Source: Bacteroidales bacterium
GTDB lineage: Bacteria > Bacteroidota > Bacteroidia > Bacteroidales > UBA932
Assembly (NCBI GenBank): GCA_028707695.1
Contig: JAQWAL010000002.1
Coordinates: 62,001-126,000, forward strand
Length of the DNA stretch: 64,000 nt
Direction: 5' to 3'
The notes below the pieces were generated by a model, which ran no database searches, was not told where the DNA came from, and was given only the letters and a program-made list of their open reading frames with translations. Positions within the stretch are counted from its first letter, which is position 1; each line of letters opens with the position of its first letter. This document shows positions 1 to 8,885 of this stretch, one piece after another. The translations under genes and the position numbers were made by a program.

Positions 1-153
1 ATAGGCTGGATGTTCTTCTCCAGGCCAGAAGGGTCAGCGTTTGGCATAAGCGCTGTATTCCCTATTGTTGCGGCTATCCTGACTTTCACAGCAATGAAGT
101 ACATAGCTGGTGACGAAGCTCTTGTAAGGTCAACTTCCAGACTAAGGAAATAG
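1..153 (+). CDS. DUF4293 family membrane protein, C-terminal fragment
   Basis: Frame 1 is open from the first base of the window and stops at TAG 151-153, giving the last 50 residues of a gene that begins outside the window. The end reads as a hydrophobic membrane segment followed by DEALVRSTSRLRK. A membrane helix followed by a [DE]E-LVRS-x-[DS]R-[IL]R tail is the typical end of DUF4293, a four-helix membrane protein found in Bacteroidota. Function is unknown. It converges with the TPR gene; only 26 bp separate the two stops and I see no clear terminator between them. Confidence 0.75.
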   Translation: MGWMFFSRPEGSAFGISAVFPIVAAILTFTAMKYIAGDEALVRSTSRLRK

Positions 154-179
154 CATTCCGGAATTTGCCAAAGAATTAA

Positions 180-2186
180 TTAATTATCTTCTGTCACGCA
201 ATATTTTTTGATCACGCCATAAGCATCTTCAATTCCAAGTTCACCTGCTTTACTCATGTCAAGGCAACCCTTTTCACGATCCTGCAGGTAAATGTGAACC
301 AAGCCCCTGTTGTAGTAAGCTTCTGCCAAACCAGGGAATAGTTCCAGGGATTTGCTATACTGTACGATGGCTTCCGGCAAATCGTTGGATAACGAGTATA
401 GGTTCCCAAGGTTGTAATATACATATGGTATCTCCGGAGATATTTCGGCTGCCCTTTTCATATCGTGTATTGCAGCTGTGTAATCGTAGCTCCGGGTCTG
501 GTTGTCCCTTACCTTGGCCCTTGTCGCACCAGTATTGTCCAAAGTCAAAACCTGAACATTACTCTCAATAGAAGAGATAAAATCAATCATTTCCGACTGG
601 AGAGCACCCCTGTTCAGATAAAAAAATGTTTGTTCGGGATCCAGCTCAATAGCTTGATTATAGCACTCCAGGGCAGTGTTGAACTGCTTGTTGCCAGTCT
701 CAATTACCGCTTTGGCAAAAAGCATTTCAGGTTCTTTGCCTACATGCAGGGAACTGTCAATTATTTGCAGGTATCCCTCCCTAGTCTGTTCTGCAACATC
801 ACTTTGGTCTGCAGTCAAAGATACAGGAAAAGGCACCTTTTGGGCAAACTGTTCTATCACAATGTTCCGGAACCTTTTATCCAATGCCATATATTCCGAT
901 TTCTTTTGCACCAGCCTGAATTTGTACAGAGGTTTGAGCCTTATGTCAACATCCCTGTGTTGCAATAATTCATCGTTGAAATCCCTTTTTGCAAAATCTG
1001 CATCCAAAGCCAGCAAATTATCAAACTTTTTGGTGGTATCTGAAAGTATTGACAAATTTGTAGTATCCCCTCTCCTGGAACGGTACTCCTTGACTTTTTC
1101 CTGTGCAATCTCATAGTCACTACGTGCAGAGTTGAACTGACCCAACTGGTTCTTCACATAAGACCTGTTCAGGTATGCATTGGCAAAATCGGGATATAGG
1201 TTTATTGCCTGTGAATAATCATCCATAGCATCCCTGAAGCGTCCAAGCTGGATAAAAACCGATGCCCTGTTATAGTAGGCAAGAACATTATTTGGATTGA
1301 TAGACAATACCCTGTCGTAATCTTCAATGGCATTGTTGTAATCACCAATCTGGGACCTGATCAAAGCCCTGTTGTACAATGTGAGGGCATTACCCGGATC
1401 CAGCTCCAGTACCTTTTCCAAATCGTCCAGAGCTCCCATGATATCTTTATTCTCGTACCTTACCAAAGACCTGTTGAACAATGCAAAAGTATTGGTTGTA
1501 TCCAACCTAACGGCACTATTCAAATCTTCAAGAGCCAATTCGTAATTCTTTTGCATCATGTATATCCTGGAACGCCTAACATACCCCTCCGGTGCCATCC
1601 TGTCCAATGATATGGCAGTATTGTAATCATCCACAGCCTTCAAAGTATCCCCTAAGAAAAGATAACTGGCACCCCTGTTCAAATAGGCATCGGCTACATT
1701 TGGTTCCCTCCTCAAAAAACGGTCAAAATCCTCCACAGCTTTTTCAAATTGTTGGGAAAGGAAATATGTTACTCCCCTGCTAAAGTACAATCCTGTGTAA
1801 CCAGGCCTTAAATCAACTGCCTCTTCCAAATCCTTGAGGGCCAAATCAAATTTACCTATACGGCTATGTGTTATAGCCCTGTAGTGGTATGCCAAAGTAT
1901 ATAACGGGTTTATTGAAAGAGTTTTGTCAAAATCGTTCTGGGCACCGTAAAAATCACCCAGGTTGTATTTTGCTATACCCCGGAAAAAATAGGCTTCATG
2001 CAAAGTAGTGTCTATCCTGGCCAAAAGATTGAAATGTTCTATAGCCTCACCATACTTTCCCTCAATAAGAGCTTGCCTTCCCCTGAGGAAAAACTGGTTG
2101 GTATCATACTGGCCACGTACCACAACAAATGACATAGTGAAGGCCAGTACAACCAAAACTATATTTTTCACATAAAAATTATTCAT
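180..2186 (-). CDS. Secreted tetratricopeptide repeat protein
   Basis: 668 residues. An N-terminal hydrophobic stretch (about residues 8-25, ending VVVRGQ) looks like a signal peptide, so the protein probably acts in the periplasm or at the envelope. The rest is a near-continuous array of 34-residue TPR units (ALxDLxxAxxLxP type) at roughly 30-370, a linker of about 150 residues with no clear motif (370-500), and further TPRs at about 500-650. TPR arrays bind other proteins, so this is probably a scaffold; the partner is not visible. It lies 28 bp downstream of mtgA on the same strand, which suggests cotranscription and a cell-envelope role. The start ATG (2184-2186) is immediately followed by the signal sequence. 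Confidence 0.8.
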   Translation of the reverse strand: MNNFYVKNIVLVVLAFTMSFVVVRGQYDTNQFFLRGRQALIEGKYGEAIEHFNLLARIDTTLHEAYFFRGIAKYNLGDFYGAQNDFDKTLSINPLYTLAYHYRAITHSRIGKFDLALKDLEEAVDLRPGYTGLYFSRGVTYFLSQQFEKAVEDFDRFLRREPNVADAYLNRGASYLFLGDTLKAVDDYNTAISLDRMAPEGYVRRSRIYMMQKNYELALEDLNSAVRLDTTNTFALFNRSLVRYENKDIMGALDDLEKVLELDPGNALTLYNRALIRSQIGDYNNAIEDYDRVLSINPNNVLAYYNRASVFIQLGRFRDAMDDYSQAINLYPDFANAYLNRSYVKNQLGQFNSARSDYEIAQEKVKEYRSRRGDTTNLSILSDTTKKFDNLLALDADFAKRDFNDELLQHRDVDIRLKPLYKFRLVQKKSEYMALDKRFRNIVIEQFAQKVPFPVSLTADQSDVAEQTREGYLQIIDSSLHVGKEPEMLFAKAVIETGNKQFNTALECYNQAIELDPEQTFFYLNRGALQSEMIDFISSIESNVQVLTLDNTGATRAKVRDNQTRSYDYTAAIHDMKRAAEISPEIPYVYYNLGNLYSLSNDLPEAIVQYSKSLELFPGLAEAYYNRGLVHIYLQDREKGCLDMSKAGELGIEDAYGVIKKYCVTEDN

Positions 2187-2214
2187 TCCAAATCTATTGA
2201 CAAACTATTAACAA

Positions 2215-2916
2215 CTAATCCAACCACTTTGGCTTTGCAATTTTATACATCAGGGTATGGATCTGCCCTGCCCTGGACACTACATACATGCTTGGGAAAG
2301 CAGCACTCCTGTGCAAAGGATCGGGCAAAGTAGCAGCAATCAAAGCAGACTGGTATGCAGTCAGCTTGGATGCTGAGGTGCCAAAATTGTGCCTGGCCGC
2401 AGCCTCCACCCCATAAATACCTTTACCCATTTCTGCCACATTCAGGTAAACCTCCATTATCCTTTCCTTGCCCCAAATCAGCTCTATACCCAATGTAAAC
2501 CACACCTCAAAGCCCTTCCTCAACCATGTACGTGAGGGCAACAAAAAAACATTCTTGGCTGTCTGCTGGGAAATTGTGCTGGCACCACGAACCCTTTTTC
2601 CGCTTCTGTTCTCTTCAATTGCTTTTTCAATCTCTTTCCAGTCAAATCCATTATGCTGGTCAAAAAGATTATCTTCCGAAGCAATAGTTGCCATTACCAT
2701 TGGGTGTGAAATATCTTCAATAGAGACCCATTTTCTGGTTGTTTTAAAATCTTTGTCAGAGGCAAATTCAATGGACCTTTTAACCATAAGGGGGGTGAAA
2801 TAGACAGGCACCCATTTGTGAATGGTTATCCAAACAATGGATAAAATTGCAAATGCAACAGGAATATACAAAAACAGTACTCTAATAAATTTCAAAAAAC
2901 CATTTTTCTTTTTCAT
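2215..2916 (-). CDS. mtgA: Monofunctional biosynthetic peptidoglycan transglycosylase
   Basis: 233 residues. A single membrane anchor (about residues 10-32) is followed by a GT51 glycosyltransferase domain. The catalytic motif EDNLFDQHNGFDW (near residue 80) contains the conserved Glu and matches family motif 1. RGASTISQQTAKNVFL and the helix ELIWGKERIMEVYLN are motifs 2 and 3. There is no transpeptidase domain, so this is MtgA rather than a bifunctional PBP. It polymerises lipid II into glycan strands at the inner membrane. The first gene of a probable two-gene unit with the TPR protein. A TATATTTG sequence (minus strand, 2944-2951) fits a Bacteroidota -7 box, though without a good -33. Confidence 0.93.
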   Translation of the reverse strand: MKKKNGFLKFIRVLFLYIPVAFAILSIVWITIHKWVPVYFTPLMVKRSIEFASDKDFKTTRKWVSIEDISHPMVMATIASEDNLFDQHNGFDWKEIEKAIEENRSGKRVRGASTISQQTAKNVFLLPSRTWLRKGFEVWFTLGIELIWGKERIMEVYLNVAEMGKGIYGVEAAARHNFGTSASKLTAYQSALIAATLPDPLHRSAAFPSMYVVSRAGQIHTLMYKIAKPKWLD

Positions 2917-2962
2917 AATTCTCTATAAAACCACTATTTTTGGCAAATATAAAAAAATCTAG

Positions 2963-3931
2963 ATGTTTTTATTGATTGCACTTACAATTGTTTTAGCAAT
3001 ATTACCCGGCCAGCCGATTCATGCAGAAAACAATTCCCAAAATATTAAATCTTACTCCAACGCCCATGTGTCTAAGATAAAAAACACACTTTCGTTCATA
3101 TCCAATGACCTCACCAGAGGAAGGCAAACAGGCACCAACGGCAGTCTTATAGTATCTTCATTTCTAAGGAACAAACTCAAATCCATGGAGATGATTCCCT
3201 TTTACAGCAAAACGCTCACCCAAAGCTTCATAGCAGTTGGCGACCATGGAAATCCAGTAATTGGCAGGAACATCATCGGAGTACTTCCCTCTCTTTATTA
3301 TTCCGACAAATATGTGATAATCTCTGCTCATTATGACCACTTGGGCATACTTGGCGGACAAATTTACAACGGAGCAGATGACAATGCATCCGGTGTGACA
3401 GCATTGCTGACAATTGCAGAGTGGTTCTACAACATGCGAAAAGAGAGGGTCGGTCCAAAAGTAAATATCATATTTGCATTTTTCGATGCCAAAGAGAACA
3501 ATATGGCCGGATCTGAATTCTTTGCCAAGAACCTTAAGATACCGGCATCAAAAATAAAGATAAACATCAACTTAGACCAATTGGGATGCACCTTTGCTCC
3601 TCCCGGAACAAGGGAAGATTATTTACTTTACGTTGCAGACAAAGGACTTAAACCGGAACTAAGAAGGAAGCTAAACATAATCAACAAGTTCTATGGAATA
3701 AACCTAGATATTGACCACACATTCTACTCCAGTAGTGCCTTTTACGAAATTTTTATGAAAACTTCCGACCAACACAACTTGTCAAAAGTTGGGATTCCTT
3801 CAATGTTATTTACTTCAGGCATACACATGCACACATACAAGCCAACCGACGAGCACTATTTCATCAACTACCCTGTGTTTATCAAAAGGATAAAATTGAT
3901 ATTCCACCTTATTGAGGATTATGTGAAATAG
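2963..3931 (+). CDS. Secreted M28 family peptidase
   Basis: 322 residues, with a signal peptide (residues 1-21, ending IHA). M28 zinc-aminopeptidase landmarks are present in order: ISAHYDHLG (His123), YNGADDNASG (Asp140), FFDAKENNMAGS (Glu178), NLDQLG (Asp205) and a C-terminal HMHTYKPTDEH block. These provide the five usual ligands for two metals. The residue before Glu178, normally the catalytic Glu of the EE pair, is Lys177, so activity may be altered or lost. A TATTTTTG box at 2935-2942 is a possible -7 element. The last 13 bp overlap the 3' end of uvrA on the other strand. Substrate cannot be told from sequence. Confidence 0.88.
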   Translation: MFLLIALTIVLAILPGQPIHAENNSQNIKSYSNAHVSKIKNTLSFISNDLTRGRQTGTNGSLIVSSFLRNKLKSMEMIPFYSKTLTQSFIAVGDHGNPVIGRNIIGVLPSLYYSDKYVIISAHYDHLGILGGQIYNGADDNASGVTALLTIAEWFYNMRKERVGPKVNIIFAFFDAKENNMAGSEFFAKNLKIPASKIKININLDQLGCTFAPPGTREDYLLYVADKGLKPELRRKLNIINKFYGINLDIDHTFYSSSAFYEIFMKTSDQHNLSKVGIPSMLFTSGIHMHTYKPTDEHYFINYPVFIKRIKLIFHLIEDYVK

Positions 3932-6729
3932 GGAGCCAGAGCTTTACCTGTGTAACTACCATCCACTTTGGCCAACTCCTCGGGAGTTCCCGAAAACAAT
4001 ACCCTTCCACCTTTCTGGCCACCTTCGGGACCCAAGTCAATCACCCAGTCGGCACACTTTACCACATCCATGTTATGTTCCACAACTATTATGGTATGGC
4101 CTCTTGATATCAAAGCATTGAAAGAATCCATCAATTTGTTTATATCATGGAAATGCAAGCCAGTTGTCGGTTCATCAAAAATGAACAAGATGGAATCATT
4201 ACTATTCTCTTTTGCCAAAAAGGAAGCTAGCTTTACACGCTGGCTTTCTCCCCCCGACAATGTACTGCTGCTTTGTCCCAACTGCACATAAGACAAGCCA
4301 ACCGCTTTAAGTGGCATCAATTTATCTGCAATCCTTTTTGCAGAGGGTTCTTTTTGTGCAGAGAAAAAGTCAATGGCTTCATCAACCCGCATGTTGAGCA
4401 CATCATTTATATCATATCCCTTGTATTTCACTTCCAGGATATCTGGCTTGAACCTTTTACCATTGCAAGATTCACACACCATCTGCACATCTGCCATGAA
4501 CTGCATCTCAATCTTGATCACACCCTCACCCTGACATTCGGGGCACCTGCCACCATCAATGTTGAATGAAAAGTGAGAGTGGCCATACTTGTTTGCCTTG
4601 GCATAAGGCTGATCCGAATAAAGACGCCGGATTTCGTCATAAACCTTAAGATAGGTAGCCGGGTTCGACCGCGTGGATTTTCCTATTGGATTCTGATCTA
4701 CATATTCAACGGCAGTAATCTTTGACAAATCCCCTGAAAGCTCCCTGTGAAGCCCCGGCTTATCCCCAAACTGGCATATTTTCCTGTTCAGAGCAGGATA
4801 CAAGATATCCTTTACCAATGTTGATTTCCCGGAGCCACTCACCCCTGTTACTGCAGTGAAAACCTTCAATGGAAAAGCGACGTCCACATCTTTAAGATTG
4901 TTTTCGGCAGCACCCTTCAAAACAATACTACCAGATCCCTCCCTTCTTGATTTTGGAACCGCAATCTTTTTGAATCCGTTCAAATATTGTATGGTCAGAC
5001 TTTTACTTCCACTATCACTGTTATATAAATCATCCGGTGTTCCCTTGAACACTACCTCGCCACCATATGAACCAGCCAAAGGACCAATATCAATGATCAA
5101 ATCTGCAGATTTCATGATTTCTTGGTCATGTTCCACAATCAGCACGGTATTTCCCAAATCCCTCAACTCCTTGAGCACACCTATCAATTGAAGTGTATCC
5201 CTGGGGTGCAGCCCGATGCTTGGCTCATCCAGGATATACAAGGAGCCAACAAGGCTGCTTCCAATGGAACTAACCAAATTTATCCTCTGGCTCTCTCCTC
5301 CGCTCAAACTTCTGGACTCCCTGTTTAGGGTAAGGTATGGCAATCCTACATCCATCATACAAGAGAGCCTTCCTCTCAACTCCTTCAAAGCCCTGCCGGC
5401 AACCTTGGCATCATACTCATCAAGTTCAATATCCCTCACAAAACCATATAGCTCCTCTATGCTCATCTCCATCAACTGGGAAATATCCTTTCCCCCGACC
5501 TTTACATAAAGAGCCTCTTTCCTGAGCCGTTTGCCTTTACACTCCGGACAAGTAGTCTTTCCGGAATAACGACTGAGCATGAACCTGAACTGTATCTTGT
5601 ATTTGTTCTCTTCAATAATATCAAAGAACCTGTCTATCCCGGTAAAATAACCATTGCCTTTCCATAAAATCTTTTTCTCTTCTTCACTTAAATCCCTGTA
5701 AGGTTTATGTATAGGAAAATCAAACTTATGAGAAGAATCTATTAGTTCCCTGTAAAACGATTTCATGGTTTCCCCTCTCCAACACGCCACCGCCTCCTGG
5801 TATATGCTTAGGTTTGGATCAGGAACCACCAAACTCTCATCAATCCCTATAACCTTACCATATCCAGAACAAACCGGACAAGCCCCCAAGGGATTGTTGT
5901 AACTGAACAGATGCTCACTTGGTTCTTCAAAAGAGATTCCATCCCTTTCAAACAAAGAAGAGAACACTCTCATTTCAAACAGACTATCTTTTTGGTGTGC
6001 AATATAGATGCTTTCCTTTTCACTGCCCAATCCTTTCTTTACAGAAAAGGCTGTCTCCAACGAATCTGACAAACGATTCCAGCACTCCTCGTCTTTAGTA
6101 TTGATTATCCTGTCAATCAACAAATACAAATTACCTTGGGCACTCTTTTCTCCAGACATGTAATTTTCAATCCTGTCACTTTGCCCATCCATCCATAGCC
6201 TGGAAAAACCCTCCTCTTTAAGAGCCAGCAGCATTTCTGTCTTGTTGTCTTGTTCCTGCCACGACAAAGGAGCCAATATATATACCGTTTCACCTTGGGG
6301 CAGGGAAAAAACATAATCTATTATGTCTGGGATCCTGTCCCTCTTTACCTGCTCACCCGAAACCGGAGAATATGTTTTGCCAATCCTTGCAAAAAGCAAC
6401 CTCATGTATTCATATATCTCTGTTGTGGTGCCGACAGTAGACCTGGGATTCCTTGTGTTTACCTTTTGTTCAATTGCTATTGCGGGTGGAATTCCCGAAA
6501 TTTCATCGGCATCTGGCTTTGTCATCCTTCCCAGGAACTGCCTTGCAAAGGAAGACAGGCTCTCTACAAACCTTCTTTGGCCCTCTGCAAAAATTGTATC
6601 AAATGCCAAAGTAGATTTTCCGGAACCAGATATTCCTGTCAAAACAACAAGCTTACCTCTGGGTATCTCTACATCCAGATTTTTCAGGTTATTGAGCCTG
6701 GCTCCTTTTACAACAATATTTTCAGACAT
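3919..6729 (-). CDS. uvrA: Excinuclease ABC subunit A
   Basis: About 936 residues; damage-recognition ATPase of nucleotide excision repair. Two ABC ATPase modules are visible: Walker A GISGSGKST (near 35) and GVSGSGKST (near 640); signatures SLSGGESQRINL and TLSGGESQRVKL; Walker B ILDEPSIGLHP and IFDEPTTGLHF. The second zinc module (CPECQGEG...CESCNGKRF) is intact. The N-terminal module keeps CPVC (about 284-287) but lacks the first Cys pair; my recollection is that this variant is common in Bacteroidota. I chose ATG 6729 rather than the upstream TTG. It overlaps the rel stop by 8 bp, implying coupled translation from the uvrB-rel-uvrA unit. Confidence 0.96.
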   Translation of the reverse strand: MSENIVVKGARLNNLKNLDVEIPRGKLVVLTGISGSGKSTLAFDTIFAEGQRRFVESLSSFARQFLGRMTKPDADEISGIPPAIAIEQKVNTRNPRSTVGTTTEIYEYMRLLFARIGKTYSPVSGEQVKRDRIPDIIDYVFSLPQGETVYILAPLSWQEQDNKTEMLLALKEEGFSRLWMDGQSDRIENYMSGEKSAQGNLYLLIDRIINTKDEECWNRLSDSLETAFSVKKGLGSEKESIYIAHQKDSLFEMRVFSSLFERDGISFEEPSEHLFSYNNPLGACPVCSGYGKVIGIDESLVVPDPNLSIYQEAVACWRGETMKSFYRELIDSSHKFDFPIHKPYRDLSEEEKKILWKGNGYFTGIDRFFDIIEENKYKIQFRFMLSRYSGKTTCPECKGKRLRKEALYVKVGGKDISQLMEMSIEELYGFVRDIELDEYDAKVAGRALKELRGRLSCMMDVGLPYLTLNRESRSLSGGESQRINLVSSIGSSLVGSLYILDEPSIGLHPRDTLQLIGVLKELRDLGNTVLIVEHDQEIMKSADLIIDIGPLAGSYGGEVVFKGTPDDLYNSDSGSKSLTIQYLNGFKKIAVPKSRREGSGSIVLKGAAENNLKDVDVAFPLKVFTAVTGVSGSGKSTLVKDILYPALNRKICQFGDKPGLHRELSGDLSKITAVEYVDQNPIGKSTRSNPATYLKVYDEIRRLYSDQPYAKANKYGHSHFSFNIDGGRCPECQGEGVIKIEMQFMADVQMVCESCNGKRFKPDILEVKYKGYDINDVLNMRVDEAIDFFSAQKEPSAKRIADKLMPLKAVGLSYVQLGQSSSTLSGGESQRVKLASFLAKENSNDSILFIFDEPTTGLHFHDINKLMDSFNALISRGHTIIVVEHNMDVVKCADWVIDLGPEGGQKGGRVLFSGTPEELAKVDGSYTGKALAPYFT

Positions 6730-8866
6730 TTGCAATCCTGTTTACAGATTTGACCCCTTTCAGTTTCTTAAGGTTGAATATCAGCTTATCCAATTGCTGG
6801 TTGTTTGTAACGGCAACCTGCATCCTGGCCTCCAACCGCCCTTTTGTTTCCGATATGGAAAAGTTGCGCAAAGATAGTCCAAGCGAATTTACAATCTCCA
6901 TGATTTGGCCCGCACTGGTTGCCTCACCATATCCGCTTATCTTCAAAGATGCCTGGAAATGATTGCCCTGGACACTCTCCCTCCATTTTACCTTTTGTAT
7001 CCTGTACGGATAGTTTTCTATCAACCTGGCAGCATTTGGACAGCTCATCCTGTGGATTTTAACTCCCTCCTTGATTGTCACAAAACCAAACACTTCATCA
7101 CCCATGATAGGATTGCAACATTTTGCAAGTTTGAACCCAATGTTGCCAACCTTTTCATCTATCACAAGGTAGTCTTTCCCGGAAGATACAACCGGTTTGG
7201 TTTGTTTTGCAGAAACAACCGGGAGCTGATCCCTGGAGTCAGGCAAACTATCATTTTCCCTGGCAGCCAGCACCCCTTTTATTGCAGAGATATCCACCTC
7301 TTCCCGGGCCAGAGCTGTGTAAAACTCACCTGCTGTTTTAAATTTGTAATGCTTCAACAAGAAAACCACAAGCTCATCGTTAAAGCTGTATTTCCAGTTG
7401 TTTACCCTTCTCTCAAGAAGTTCCCTGCCTTCAATGGCCCGTTTGCTCTCCTCTTCCTTAACCTTTTGCTTTATCTTGGCCCTTGCCTTTGAAGATACTA
7501 CATAATTCAGCCAATCCAGTGTAGGCTTCTGGTTTTTGTTGCTCATAACCTCCACCACATCTCCGGTATGAAGTTTGTCCCTTATGGAGGCAGGTTTTCC
7601 ATTTATCTTTGCACCTGAGCACTTTGTCCCTAAATTTGTATGAATATCAAAGGCAAAGTCAAGCACCGAAGATCCGGCGGACAACCTTCTCAAATCACCA
7701 TCGGGTGTGAAAACAAAAATTTCTCCCAAAGAGAGATCTACCTCTTTATGCGCATCTGCAATGTTGCCTTTTTCCAGCAAATCCTTAACCCTTCCAAGCC
7801 ACACAGAGAGTCCCTGCTCACTCTTGACTCCTTTGTAAGCCCAGTGGGCAGCATAACCGTTTTCTGCAATATCATCCATCCTTGCACTCCTTATCTGCAC
7901 CTCCACTACATTGCCCTCCTTTGTAAAAACGGTTGTGTGCAAAGATTCATACCCATTTTCCTTAGGAACAGTTATCCAGTCCCTTAGTCGTTTTGTATCC
8001 GGTGTATAATTGCCTGTCACAATTGAATAGACTTTCCAGCACAGCTCCTTTTCCCTTTCCGGTGCAGAATCAATGATTATCCTTATTGCAAACACATCTG
8101 CCACTGATTCAAATCCAATCTGTTGTTTTTGCATCTTCCGGTATATGGAGTATGCAGTTTTGGTACGACTTTTAAGTTGGTACTTGATATGTGCCTTTTT
8201 CAAATCCAGTTCTATGGGCTTTACAAAAAGGTCTGTCAACCTTTTCCTTTCTTGTTCACCGGCTTTGAGTTTGTTCGCAATCAACCTGTAATTTTCGGGA
8301 TCGGTGTAACGGAACGAAAGATCTTCCATCTCACTTTTTATGTTGTACAAACCCAACTGGTGAGCCAAAGGAGCATAAAGCAAAAGAGTCTCAGTTGCTT
8401 TTTTGAGTTGTCCCGATTTGTTGAAATATTCGAGATTGCGCATCACCTCCAGACGGTCCGCCAACTTGATCAACGTTACCCTGGGGTCACGCGAGTAACT
8501 CACTATCAGCTTACGGTAATTCTCTGCCTGCAAACCTGTATCCTTGGGTTTGATGCCGGAAATCTTGTTCAAACTCTCTGCCATATTGATAACCTCTGCA
8601 GAAAAGCTCTTCTTGTTCAAATCCAACACACTTTTATCTACCCTGGACGATTCGTGCAAAAAGAAAGCAGCGACTGCAGGCATAAAAAGTCCCAATTCCA
8701 TCACTATAATCTCAGAAACAGCAATCACATGATTCAAAAAAGGAGAGCCATCACTTCTTTTGACTCCTTCCAATTGTTCCTTGGCAATATCAAATGCCAA
8801 CCTTACCTCATTTCTCTCTTTTTCCGGAGAAGATTCATAGGCCTTCTCCATTTTAACGGAAAACAT
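6722..8866 (-). CDS. RelA/SpoT-family (p)ppGpp synthetase with degenerate hydrolase domain
   Basis: 714 residues from ATG 8866; an upstream in-frame start would run into uvrB. Order of domains: HD hydrolase-like (about 20-170), synthetase (about 210-330, with RTKTAYSIYRKM, the VPKENGYESLHTTV loop and EVQIRS), TGS (about 370-440), a conserved Cys-Cys zinc-finger-like domain (KCCNPIMGDE) and C-terminal ACT. The hydrolase signature HDxxEDT is replaced by HESSRVD (His71-Glu72), and the LADRLHNM motif reads LADRLEVM, so the catalytic Asn is also gone. This points to a RelA-like enzyme that makes but does not degrade the alarmone. A second, hydrolase-competent homologue is expected elsewhere in the genome. 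It sits between uvrB (19 bp upstream) and uvrA (overlapping). Confidence 0.92.
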   Translation of the reverse strand: MFSVKMEKAYESSPEKERNEVRLAFDIAKEQLEGVKRSDGSPFLNHVIAVSEIIVMELGLFMPAVAAFFLHESSRVDKSVLDLNKKSFSAEVINMAESLNKISGIKPKDTGLQAENYRKLIVSYSRDPRVTLIKLADRLEVMRNLEYFNKSGQLKKATETLLLYAPLAHQLGLYNIKSEMEDLSFRYTDPENYRLIANKLKAGEQERKRLTDLFVKPIELDLKKAHIKYQLKSRTKTAYSIYRKMQKQQIGFESVADVFAIRIIIDSAPEREKELCWKVYSIVTGNYTPDTKRLRDWITVPKENGYESLHTTVFTKEGNVVEVQIRSARMDDIAENGYAAHWAYKGVKSEQGLSVWLGRVKDLLEKGNIADAHKEVDLSLGEIFVFTPDGDLRRLSAGSSVLDFAFDIHTNLGTKCSGAKINGKPASIRDKLHTGDVVEVMSNKNQKPTLDWLNYVVSSKARAKIKQKVKEEESKRAIEGRELLERRVNNWKYSFNDELVVFLLKHYKFKTAGEFYTALAREEVDISAIKGVLAARENDSLPDSRDQLPVVSAKQTKPVVSSGKDYLVIDEKVGNIGFKLAKCCNPIMGDEVFGFVTIKEGVKIHRMSCPNAARLIENYPYRIQKVKWRESVQGNHFQASLKISGYGEATSAGQIMEIVNSLGLSLRNFSISETKGRLEARMQVAVTNNQQLDKLIFNLKKLKGVKSVNRIANV

Positions 8867-8885
8867 TGTTATCTCTTTATTCTGG

